From assembly GCF_018320785.1 (NCBI RefSeq), contig NC_054877.1:41624151-41688150 (forward strand): a stretch of 64,000 nt of DNA. Direction: 5' to 3'. The position numbers and the translations under genes are program-made. Positions 21,548 to 33,300 of this stretch are shown in pieces. Every line of letters starts with the position of its first letter. Positions within the stretch are counted from its first letter, which is position 1. Below the pieces are notes generated by a model. The model searched no databases, was not told the DNA's origin, and was given only the letters and a program-made list of their open reading frames with translations. The stretch is from Cheilinus undulatus (Eukaryota > Chordata > Actinopteri > Labriformes > Labridae).

Positions 21548-24500
21548 ATGGCTACAGCTCTGGCCAACAGAGCAATGGGAGCTATCGTGGGATCAGCTGT
21601 TGCAGATGCAGCAGGTAACAATAGTAAATGTTTAATTATTTAAATGTTATATTGCATTTAAGAGTGGGATAGATAGCTTTAAAAGAGAAAGTAAAATGCT
21701 TTCTGAAATTTTCTGTGCATCTCCTAAAACAAAAATGGGATTCATTACACCTGCCTTCAAACATACAAACATGCATGACATTTGGTTTTAAACTTTCTTA
21801 CAGATAGGGTCCAGCAGGTTTTTTGCAAATGGACTAATGTCTGTAAAAACACTGTCAAATACAGGCTGATCTCAGGGCTGTGTGTCACCTTTACTTTTTA
21901 TCGTGTACACCCCTTCAGGAGAACAGATTCATTGTTGAGTTTTCTGATGACACTGTCCTCGTGTCTCTGCTTCACGGTTCAGAGAATGGTCATAGTTCTC
22001 CTCTATCTGAGTTTGTAAGTTGGTGTGATGATAACTATCTTCAGCTAAATGTGACTAAAACTAAAGGTAAAGCTGTGTTTGACAATAAACTAAAGTTGGA
22101 TATTAGCACTGAGTCTCTTGTCAAACCAGGACAACAGATAATTTGATAAGGAAGCTGAACTATTTTAATGTTCACAGGGTGATTTAATGTAACTTTTATT
22201 GTTCGTTTATCAAAAGCATTTCATAATTTTCTTTCATTTTCTGGTTTAATGGTTTTCCACTGAGGACAAAAACAGCCTGAATAACATTGTTAAGGTCTGC
22301 TCCAAGATTATCAGTCAGGCAAAGAGACTTGTGTTGCCTCTGGGAGATTCAGGCAGAAAGGAAGGCAATGAACATTAGTAGCCAACCTCTTTGTATTTTA
22401 GCTTGTGAGTTTCCTGTTATGCCATTACTGGATACTTCTGAGTAAAAGTAACCATTATTCTAAATCTTTTATTCCATCTGCTATCAGGTTACTGAACTCT
22501 GTCATTTCAACTGACGTTTTTTAACTGCTATGACTTGTATCCATCTTTTTATTCACATTATTTTAATGTATTTTCTGATATAGTTATCCTGGACCTTGTG
22601 GTCCTTTGCTGACCTCTGTTTGTTGATATTAGTCTCAACATGTTTCAGCTGAATGTTGTGTGTTTTGGACATGTGTAGGTTGCAAATAAATTGCCCTTTT
22701 GGGATTAGAAAATAATGAGAATTTATAAAAGGAAGAGGGAGAAAGTTGCATTCATGTAAGTCCAAAGTTTTGTGCGACCTATCTAATTATTATTGCACAA
22801 TAATTGGATTCACATGAGAATGACAGAAATTAGGAGGCTCCAACCATTTTATTTCATCATTGAATAGAATCCTTGACAGCTCCTCTACTCACATGTTGCT
22901 TTCATTGGTTTATTTCATTGTATGGACTTTTGATTAAAACTACCAGTGGGTTTCTATGTGACTGTACAAATGCCTGCTTGTACTTATGAACTGAAGTTAT
23001 TGTTTTTGAGTTTTAGCACCTTTTCTACACCCTGCAAGCAGCTCAGTGAGAGATTAAAACTCTACTTGACTTCTGTCTTCTGTCTGTCTTCTCCATGCAG
23101 CACAGCCCCTCCACTGGGTGTATGACCTGCAGAAGCTACAGGGGATCCTGGCTCAGGAGCCAAACACTGAGTTTCGCTCTGAGTCGGCCAACCCATTCTA
23201 CAGGAGACAGACAGGCCAGCAGAGCTGTTATGGAGACCAGGCCTTTGTCCTGCTGGAGTCCTTGTCTGAGTGTGGAGGTAGGCTCATCACCTGTTAGATC
23301 TGTCTCCTGATCTCTTCAAACTCTGCGGTTTAATTGATTACCCTTGAATTGATTCCATTATGTTAGTGAAAAAGTAGTGTCAGCAGATTATGTGTTCAAT
23401 CTCTGTTATCATTGATACTATGATTAGACCTTTGACACTTCCAGATGGCCCCCTATCTGTTTCTGACATGTAGCAGACCAACCTCACCACGTCTGAATGG
23501 CTGTAACATTGAACCTTACATAAAAATGTAGTTAAAATTAGTTATTTAAAAGAAGATAGGAATTGAAAAGACATGAACACTGCCTAAAAGTGAATATTTT
23601 CATCGTAATTTTTGTATCTTTCTCCAAAAAGAAGACAATATATCATTCATTACAATACTTAATCAGATGTATGTTTCCTTTACTGTTTCTGGTGGGGAAA
23701 CTAAGTGATTATTTATATTTATTCATAGCTTGCCTCAGCTATTAATTTGTGTTAGTTGGCTCTTCAGTGTTTCAAATAAATTTTATCCCTTGATTCAACA
23801 GGCCTGAATGTTGATGATCTGAAGCAGCGCACCCTGAAATTCTTTGGGCCTGGATCAGAGTACGACACTCCCATCAATGATCCTTACAGAGAGAAAGGAG
23901 GTAGGAGAGCTGTCTTTCTTTTGTGTTGTTGTTGAGAACTGAAATTTTTTTTTTTCTTCTCTGAATGAGATGTGAATACAGATGTTTTATTTGTGTTCAC
24001 TACACACCAGGGCCCAGACCTCAGCTACCCATTGAGGGACCATGGAGACAAGCAAGTTTGAAGGGGTTTTTGAAGAATGTAGATGCAGGCAAAGAAGAGA
24101 CAGGTGAGTCTGTCGGCATTCTGTCACAAAATCATAAACATATTCCAGACAAAGAGCATCTTACAATTCCTGTTATTTCCACAGGCTGTGAGAATGACTG
24201 CCAGATTGATGGCGTGGCAAAGCTTGCGCCCATAGTGGCATTTTATGCAGGGAAGCCTGACATGCTGGAGAAAGTGGAACTGGCAATCCGAGTCACCCAG
24301 AACAACGACGAATGTGTGGCAGAGACTCTGGCAGCTGCAAGGTCTGTATTATTTATGTAGAAATCAACAGACTGTGGCATTATTATATTCTCTTTAATAC
24401 CAATATGAGATCTGAAAAATAATGTGACACAAATCACAGAAACTTAATGTGTAGGAGCATTTTTGAATCAGTGTTTTTCTGCTATTTTTAGTGCATGTCC

Positions 24501-26014
24501 TTCTTGTCTTTATAAGGAGCTGTTACAGATGGTATAATACTAGCTGCCTCAAACAGTATTTGGCCAAATAAATGTGGAAGGTGTGTTTTGAGACACCAAT
24601 GTTTACTGCCTGGAAACAGCCTTGTAAATCTGTCTGACTTAAACTTTGAACTCCAACATAACAAATTAACATGTGAAAAGGCTAATATTTTTTATTTGAA
24701 GTAATACAATTTCTTTAAAAATGCTTCAAGAAAGAAAACAAAGGGAGTAGCTGATTTATAATTTAAACTGAATCCTGGTTTGTTTCCCAGGATCTTGGAG
24801 CATTTCATCCTTAATGGTCCTGATCCAAAAGCTCTGGACTCTGTGCTCAATCAGCTCAGTGATCTGAACAGAAAGAACCCGCAGGATCTTGACAAAGCAG
24901 TCACTGGTATGTGAAACATGCCTCAATGTTGTAACCAAAATCATGAGACTGAGTCATGTGATATATGGCCTTAGACTTCCTCATTTAATGTCAGGGTAGT
25001 TTAACCTAACCTGTATTTACTTAGAGAAAAAGTTAAATATATTATTCTCTTAGATATTCGTTATTTAATGCATTTCATGGCCTGTAGGGTTAACCCTTTT
25101 TTTCTTTATTACAGCTCACCTTTATCAGGTGAAGGAAAATCTGTCAAAGACCCCTCAGGAGCTGATCCCAGCTGTGTTTCCAAACACATGAGGTAATCTC
25201 ACAAAGCTCATTTTAATGTCTTTTAGTAGTAGTTCTTTAAATAAGAAATGATCAGGATTTTAGAACTACTTGTAACTCAGGCAGATTTTTGCTAGAATCG
25301 AATGAAACAAGCAGTAGAGAAGACTATACGGCTAAAATGTGGCGCTGATGTTATCAGGTTAGATAACCTTTAATGTGAAAGCACAATGTACAGGGAATTT
25401 TCTTTGCATTTTATAAAAATCTAAATTTATTGCAGATGAATTCAACTATGTGAATATGTACTACATCTTTTAAAGGAACATGTAAAAAATAGATGAATCA
25501 AAGGTGCATTTACTTATGTCCTAAGTGCTGTGTGACCATTTTAGATATCATTGCACATTAAGTGGATTCAAGGGGGCTTTATTGTAATTTTACAGCACTT
25601 ATACATGAGGAAGATCAAAGTTAAGCAATGTTGCACACACCATTTTATGTCATCTTTGAAAGCAGTCATTGACTATTCCTGATGTTCTTTCAGGTTTGCC
25701 AGGTGCATTCCAGGCAGCGCTGCATGGTGTCCTGACAGCTACGTGCTATGAGCAGGCAGTCAGAGACACCATGAGCTGCGGGGGATGCACCTGTAGCAGA
25801 GGGTCCTTCATTGGGGCCTGTCTTGGAGCTCAGGTAGGGTTGGGCTAATCATATAATATGTAAGATATAATACAGCGATCGTTTATCTGATTCTTTACAA
25901 AATGTGCTGTTTTCACAGGTGGGTCTGGACGGAATTCCAGCTTCTTGGACGTCAAAAACCCTGCGTTACAACACAGTGTTAGAGCATGCCAAGAAGATCA
26001 CCAAAGACCACTAA
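21548..26014 (+). CDS. selenoj: Selenoprotein J (ADP-ribosylglycohydrolase / J1-crystallin family)
   Basis: Coding exons: 21548-21614, 23101-23277, 23802-23900, 24011-24103, 24185-24341, 24791-24906, 25115-25192, 25694-25833, 25919-26014. All phases agree, giving 340 residues if the TGA at 25189-25191 is read as selenocysteine (residue 262). The N-terminus MATALANRAMGAIVGSAVAD with AAAQPLHWVYD, and later YGDQAFVLLESL, match the ADP-ribosylglycohydrolase/J1-crystallin fold. The TGA falls in VFPNT-U-GLPGAFQAALHG, two bases before a donor. Conserved sequence (TATCYEQAVRD, GGCTCSRGSF, GACLGAQVGLDGIPASW) continues for 78 more codons, so it is not the stop. SelJ is known from ray-finned fish and has no firmly assigned enzyme activity. 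A SECIS lies 60 bp past the TAA. Intron 2 hosts a LINE fragment. Confidence 0.93.
21806..22530 (+). mobile_element. Non-LTR retrotransposon (LINE) fragment in a selenoprotein J intron
   Basis: Plus-strand frames keep reverse-transcriptase wording: TDRVQQVF, FSDDTVLVSLLHGSENGHSS, FVSWCDDNYLQLNVTKTK, then a NNIVKVCSKIISQAKRL-type C-terminal block and KSFIPSAIRLLNS near 22460-22500. The copy is frameshifted, 5'-truncated and lacks the endonuclease, so it is dead. Confidence 0.75.
25189..25191 (+). other. selenoj: In-frame UGA selenocysteine codon
   Basis: The TGA follows AACACA (Asn-Thr) at the end of the seventh coding exon. The two downstream exons stay open to a TAA at 26012-26014 and keep family-like sequence. 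Confidence 0.9.
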
Positions 26015-26059
26015 TAGTTTGTTGTTTTTCAATATGTGAACAAAAGAAAAACTGTTGAG

Positions 26060-26135
26060 CTTTTGCAGAACAGTGAATGAAAGCTCTTGTCTAAACTGTT
26101 AGATGGCAGGAGCTAGATGTTTTTGTCTCTGTTTA
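26060..26135 (+). promoter_or_regulatory. selenoj: SECIS element in the selenoprotein J 3' UTR
   Basis: ATGA at 26077-26080 forms the 5' half of the non-Watson-Crick core. It is followed by a 10-bp helix (agctcttgtc, 26082-26091, with ggcaggagct, 26105-26114; two G-U pairs). An apical loop carries AAA at 26093-26095, 12 nt after ATGA. The 3' core partner AGAT is at 26115-26118. Flanking bases (cagaacag and tgtctctg) can extend a lower helix. This matches the eukaryotic SECIS layout that recruits SBP2 and eEFSec. Confidence 0.88.
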
Positions 26136-26153
26136 AGTTTGACATTTTTCCTG

Positions 26154-26159
26154 AATAAA
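26154..26159 (+). other. selenoj: Polyadenylation signal of selenoprotein J
   Basis: Canonical AATAAA, 140 bp after the stop codon and just past the SECIS. Confidence 0.8.
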
Positions 26160-26164
26160 GTGAT

Positions 26165-27317
26165 TCTTAAATAAAAGAAACTTATTTTGCCTGTGTTTTA
26201 GTTTGGAATGCATTTTTGGCTTCTCCCACTTATTTGGGATCAGTAGGACCTGATAAGTTTTAAAACTCATTCTCCCCTTTGAACAGGAATTTTTCTTTTT
26301 TCTTTGTTTTACTAAAAATCATGCCTGCAAATCTCTTGTTAAGGCCCTGTTTCTGCAGAAAATTCAGCACTGGATCAATTTTAGACCCGATGTTTTGGCT
26401 GTATGTCAGCCAGTTGTCAGGGGTCGTGTGTCCAAGAGAGATATGGTGGATTTATTTTGATGATCAGCCAAAAGAGCTTCTTAAGGCCAAACATGAACAT
26501 AATTTTCAATAATAAACGTTCTGATTTTCTCTAAAATCCACACAAATTCCCTAAAATTTCAAAGAAATAAACTACAATTTCAAAAGGACATGAGCAGGAT
26601 TTTAACAGAACAAAAACAAATTGAAATGTATTATTGGTGCAAATAGTAGAAATTAAATTAAAAACAAATCCCTTATTCAGTAGCTGGTCATTTAAGCCCA
26701 TACAGGTATAAAAATCAAAATACAAGTGCAGACAATCGAGGTACTAAACTACTTTTATTCACATTTATTTAAACATGTGTCTACATCTTTTCTATTCTTG
26801 GGAAAACAAGTGACACATTCTGTTCATTTTGGACAAGTATTTTTATGACACGTAAACACTGTTTAATGGCATGGTGACTTTAAAAAAATACAACCCATAA
26901 ACAGTAAAAAAGAAATAGGCATTTTAGTCACTAACTAATGGCTTGCATAGTCCATCTTGGGAGCTTCAGAATAATTTATTATGTTGAAGTTCAACTTGAA
27001 AATCTTTTAAATATCTTTGGGATGTGTCATTAATGTGTTACATGGAGAGACATGAACTTGACCTTACAGAAGAACGTTGCAATGTAATAGTTATGAATTT
27101 ATAATCCAACACTGTATGCATTGGAAACATTAGATATGTCATCTGAAAACAACGTATTGACAAAACAAGTTTTTTATTCTCGAAACACTCTCTTTGTTCT
27201 GAAAAACCATGCGCGTAAACACTTGATGCACTAAAACATCGCATGAAGTTTGTCCTGCCGCGCATGCCGTAGAGGTTTCTGACGACAGAGTCGGTTAACT
27301 GCATTTGAGAATCAAAC
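26165..27317. other. Intergenic spacer selenoprotein J to eif2b5
   Basis: About 1.1 kb, AT-rich. No gene or clear repeat was recognised. The last ~100 bp before 27318 are richer in G+C and contain CpG-bearing GC(C/A) motifs, fitting a housekeeping promoter for eif2b5. Confidence 0.5.
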
Positions 27318-30300
27318 ATGGCCGGTAAAGGAGGAAAACAGAACCGTTCTGGTCCGGGCCTTTCTGGTAGGAAAGGAGGAGGTGAGCAAGAGGAAGAAGA
27401 GCAGCCGCTGCAGGCTGTTTTAGTCGCTGACAGCTTCAATCGGAGGTTTTTCCCGGTGACCAAAGACCAGCCGAGGGTAAGGAGCTGGCTAAGCTAACTG
27501 GATGCTTATGCTATCTGACTGATGTCCATGCTGTAAACAGTGACAGGGCTGCACTGGCACCCATGAAACATCTTTTTCACAGCTAAATGAGGAACTTTTA
27601 ACCATTCTTTTGATGTTTTAAGTTAGTTTTTCAAATATTGCTAGGATTTATATGCAGTTTCCAACTTGATGTGATGTATTAATTTAATCATGTCTCATGT
27701 ACTGTGTTGACAGGCTCTCCTGCCGTTGGGTAATATTGCCATGATCGACTACACGCTGGAGTTCCTCACCTCCACCGGGGTGCAGGAAACATTTGTCTTC
27801 TGCTGCTGGATGGCCAGTAAAATTAAAGAGCACTTATTGTTAGTCTCACTAAGACTTTCCTACATTTATATACACCTTTATGTAGCCTGTACATTTACAG
27901 TGTTTATTGTTTTTTTTAATGGTTAAAAAAAAAAAATACCGGAATTTACTTAAGTAGACAGCAGAATTTATCACTAGGTGTTACAATACCACAGCTGCAA
28001 TAGAAGCAGCTCCATATTGGGTTGTTCAGTATTGCATTTGCAGATAAACCCGTGCACACTGACTACCATGTCTGAGTCCAAAAGTTGCTGATGTTTTTTG
28101 GAATTTAAACAATATGCATGAGTTTCTTGGAATTTTTAATGCATCCGCTCTGTCCTATGCAGATGCATTTGATCTAAAACTGCTGTTCCTTTTGAAACTA
28201 TCATTTAAAAAGAGATAGTATTACTTTAAAACTAGAGATGTACAATATTAGATTTTTGCCGGTATCCTATATGCCGAAATTTACAAATTAATTTTGGCCA
28301 ATACTGATATCCATAGTAATGTTGTTCAGACCTCTAACCTCAGTCCTTAACACTAGACCCGTCAGGGATCTATATACTTAAAACAGCCAATTTACCTGTT
28401 ATTAAACTGCATTGATTTTCATTAATAGCACTGATAAAGAGCACATTTTTGAACTATAGAAGTGAAGAGCTCATTAGCCTCAGAAAGAGAACTAGATCAC
28501 TGGGGGGTGATGATCCATCACATTGAAAATTATATTAGAAGTGATTACTCAGTCCTGAAACTTCCACAACCTCAGATTCTTCTTCACTCAAAGCTTTTAG
28601 CAAATATAAATGAAATTTCACAATTTTGTCTGTGGTATCCATATTGAAGTTTGAGCTATGTCTTCTCTTTAGGCAGGGCATTCATAGAGAAAACGTGTTT
28701 CCACTGCAAAATCTAATGTTTATCTGCTATAATCAAATAAAACAGTATCAATGTGTTCTTATTGGATAAATTTTACCTGCATGGCAGTCCTAGTTATAAA
28801 TGATCATTTATAAAATTTAGGTCTCTGTAAAGATTTTTATGACACCAGATGCTACAAAACAAACTTTTAGGAAAAGTAGAAGACTGATAGACTTTAAAAT
28901 TTTATCAATACAGAGTTAGGGTTAAAGAACAGTACGAGGTAAATATCACCTGGTGGAGGTCCTGGTGTTGAAATGCACTTGAAATTTTAAAGATGAAGAA
29001 AGAAACAACTTAATTTCTTAGAAAACACTCTTAAATTCAAGGAATGTGGATGATCAAAGAATCAGACCTGCAGTTTTTGCACACTGAGCCCGAACTTTTT
29101 CCAATTTGGCATAGCTCTATGATGCATGAGCTGGTGTGGTATGAAGATTTCTTTCAGGATGGATTGACCCTGAGTGTTTGTCAAGGATTGAGAGAGGCAT
29201 AGAATCATCTTCACTCTCTTACCCGAGTATGAAACAATTTGCCATATTTTCCAATTACGTGCCCAAAAAAAAACCCAAAAAAACCATTGGAGAGTAACAG
29301 AATTAGTGTGCGGCAACCTTTACTCTGATGGTCTGTTGGTCCGGCCTAAAGCTTCACAAACTTTTTTATATACGGCTGATATTTACAGCCAATATAGAGC
29401 AGTATTTACAGTGATATACTGATTGAAACGTTTACATGCGCAAATAGAGATGATTCATTTTTAAGCCAACATCTGCTGATGCCGACATCATGACGGTAGA
29501 ATTGAACAGGATCTCTACTCAAACATACACTGGAAGTTTTGAAATTCATTCTTAGGAATAAGCCTTTGAGATGTATCATCTATCAGTAATGTACAAAAAC
29601 AGAACAAATGCTGAACGATGCATAACGGCTATGTATTGAACATTCTGGAAACTTTATCAAGACTGTAATTGTCAATTAAGATTATTGTAGCCATAGTTGA
29701 GTGAGTTTTGTTAAAAGGTGTTTCCCATATTTTGTCCAAAAAAGAGTCAAAATAGTCTGATAACTTTTCAATATATTGAACTCCACTATGCCAACTACAA
29801 CGACCCCACTAATAACCAAAAAGTAAAATTTTCATCATTTTTCACCATGTTATCAAAAACTTAAAATTAAGGGTCCGAAAAGTAGATTTATTGTTGGCAT
29901 TTGATTGCATTTTCTTGCACAGGTGATTATGACATTATGACTGATCAGTTTAAATCTCCATGTGTGCAAACTGTTCTCAGTTAATATGTTGATCTGTTAA
30001 TGTGCTTGACAGGAAGTCAAAGTGGTGTCGACCCACTTCTCCAAACACAGTTCACATCATCACCTCAGACCTTTACCGCTCCTTAGGAGACGTGCTCAGG
30101 GATGTTGATGCAAAGTCTCTTGTGCGCTCTGATTTTGTGTTGGTTTATGGAGATGTGGTATCGAATGTCGACATCAGTCAGGCGCTGCAGGAACACAGGT
30201 AAGCCCTAAGTGTTTTTTTATTTATGCCGAAGAAATTAAACTGCAAATGGACTGTGTGGCTGTAATACTTCTGCTGTTTGTTTGTGTGATTTTGCTTGTG

Positions 30301-33300
30301 TTCAGACATCGTAGAAAGATGGAGAAAAACATCTCAGTGATGACGATGATTTTCAAGGAGTCATCACCAGGTCACAGGTCCCGCTGTGAGGAAGATGATG
30401 TAATTGTTGCCATAGACAGTAAAAGCAAGCGGATTTTACACTACCAGAAAACACACGGGCTGAAAAAGCTACAGTTCCCTATGGTAAGGGTTCATCATTT
30501 CCACTCTGTTTACATCTTTATCTTCTGGCTTAGGAGTGATGGATGACAGTTGTTTGCTTTTTTGTTTCACAGAACATTTTCCACAGTGGCAGTGATGAGT
30601 TTGAAATCAGGCACGACCTGCTGGACTGTCACATCAGCATCTGCTCCCCACAGGTTAGTTTGTGTCATCAGGACTGGAGCGCTTGAACTCATTTTTACTA
30701 ACTCATGTAACAAGGGTGTTCTGATTTTCAGGTTGCTGAGCTCTTCACTGACAATTTTGATTACCAAACTAGGAACGACTTTGTCCGAGGGATATTAGTC
30801 AATGAAGAGGTAGAGCGCCGCCCAGAGTTGTAATCTTGTGTTCTTGCTGTAGCAGAGGTCATCATTTGTTTTGTTTCTGTTTAGATTCTTGGGAACCAGA
30901 TTCACATGCATACCACCAAGGACGGCTACGGTGTCCGAGTGTCAAACCTCCTCATGTATGACTCAGTGTCGTCTGACCTGGTACGGCGGTGGGTTTACCC
31001 GCTCACCCCAGAAGCCAACTTCATTGACCAGAAGGGGCGGAGCTGCACATATTCACGCCACAACGTCTACCGAGGATCTGGGGTCAGTCTGGGTCACGGA
31101 AGTCAGATGGAGGAGAACGTCCTCATTGGCTGTGACACCAGTATTGGTGCTAACTGTTACATTTCTAACAGTGTCATTGGAAACAACTGCACCATAGGTG
31201 AGCTCATAATAAACTAAAAATGCTTCATGCATTCAATTGTAAGAACAAGATTATGCACAAATACACCATAATAGTGGTTTAATCTTTTCCCTTTGTTGTT
31301 TTAACAGGTGATAATGTAACGCTGGACCATGCCTATATCTGGAATAATGTTCACATTGCCAGCAACGTGGAGATCAGCCAGTCAGTGGTTTGCGACAAGG
31401 TGGAGGTCAAAGAGGGCGTCAAGCTGAATAAACAGTGTGTCCTTGCTTATAATGTAAGCAGTGCATGAATTACCATGTCTTATTCTTGCTAAATTTGTGA
31501 GTTTAAACGTTTACTCTAGTGCAGTGTTAGTCAACGCGTGGCTCTTTTGTGATGATTTGTGGCTCTTTTATGTCTTAATTTAAAATATTATTTCCCCAGA
31601 AAACCATAAAAAGGAAAACTTTGACCTCAGAGATTATCCATTGCAAGTCACATTAATCAATTTGTTTCCCACACTTTTACAGCTGGCTTTGATTGTCAAC
31701 CAATTATCTGTATATTTCCATTGCCCTTATTTGCATTTTTTTGCCCCTTTATCAAATTTTTTTGCCACTTTAAATCCATTTTACTGCTTCAAGGCCACTT
31801 TTGCCACTTCTTTTGTTACTTTTTGCCCATTTTTGCCCCGTGTAACTCCTTTTTTTTTGTCACTTCTCATCCATTTTTGCTTTTGCTTTGTTTTTGTTGT
31901 TTTTTGCCACTTGATGCCTACTTTGCCCCTTTTCACCCATTTTTGCTGCTTTTTTATCATTTAACTTTTTCTTATTGCCACGTTTTCCCATCTTTGTCAC
32001 TTTTCACCACTTAGATTGTGGCTCTTGCAAAGGTATTTTTCAGCAATTTGGCTCTTTGGTTGATCAAGGTTGAGTAACACTGCTCTAGTGTTTTTACTTA
32101 GCTGAGGTTTTAAGCTATGTGGCTTTAAAATACCGAACAATCCAACTCATGTCTTCAACCTTTAACTTGTTGGCCTGTAGTAAACCAAAAAATAACAGCA
32201 TGAAGAATTTCTGCACCAAAATATCAGTATTAATTTAAAAGGAAACATTCCTATGTTATGTATATTTTTTAGTTGGGGTCCTACAGAATCACAGAAGTTT
32301 AAGTTTTTAAAGACTGAGAAAGTCTTAATTTGACAATGGCAATGTGTGCCAACTGCCTTTTTATAGAGGATGCATAGGTTGCGTGTTCGATCACCCAAAG
32401 TCACCACCATATCATTGATCCACCTGAGCACTGCTCAGGGCTGCTCCTCTCTGCAGTCTCCTTCACAGAATTAAAATGGCACCTCATCAAGCTTACTAAA
32501 CAGAAAACAGACGTTTCATTTTCATTCAAAAATTTCAAATGCATTGAAAAAAATCCCTTCCTAGTCACACTGGAATAGGTCCCAGGTTGCACATGCACTC
32601 TAGCATCACTTCAAGCACACTTGCGCAACCTGAGATCATGGCCAGGAAGTACTTTTTTTCAGCTTAATTCTCCATCAATATGAGAAATTCATACCGAACA
32701 ATCCATATAAGTTTGTTTCTGTTTAATAAATGTGGCTTATGAGCTGCTGTTTTTATTGAACAGAGTCCTCAATTCAAAACAAGAAATACAAACTCTCAAG
32801 TAGTGAAGTAATTTTGACATTTTAACTTAATTTACTAATTTTAAAAGAAAGAAAACCCTTCACAACTAACTAAAAAATACACTTAAACACTTAAATAAAG
32901 TGCAAGATTTATCTGCAAATACTGGTCATTCATGTTACATGTTTTATTATGCTGTTATTTTCTTTTTTGCAAATCTTGGCAAAAATTCACCCTGTGTTTG
33001 AGACAGTATTTTTTTAGATCCTGTAACACTGTGTTAGTAGGTTTATGTTGAGGTTTAGCTGATAGGTCTTTTAACGGTGAGTTTTTTTGCTCAACAGTGC
33101 CAGAAAACTTTTGATTAAATCTCTTATGTACTTCATTCAACACTGTAGTTTTCTGTGGTTCTTTGTTTTTTTAGGTGGTGATTGGACCAAACATCTCTCT
33201 ACCTGAAGGCACTGTGGTGTCCATGCACCACCCAGAGGAGGAGGAAGAGGATGATGATGAATTCCTCAGTGATGATGCTGAGGTCGGTCAAAGTAAAGAA

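Noticed and set aside
25189-25191. TGA as the true stop of a shorter J1-crystallin-like protein
   Set aside because: Sequence conserved in type continues in phase through two more exons to a TAA, and a SECIS follows.
31641-32014. Two Phe/Leu-rich plus-strand open frames
   Set aside because: They are readings of the pyrimidine-rich interior of the hAT element at 31522-32082.
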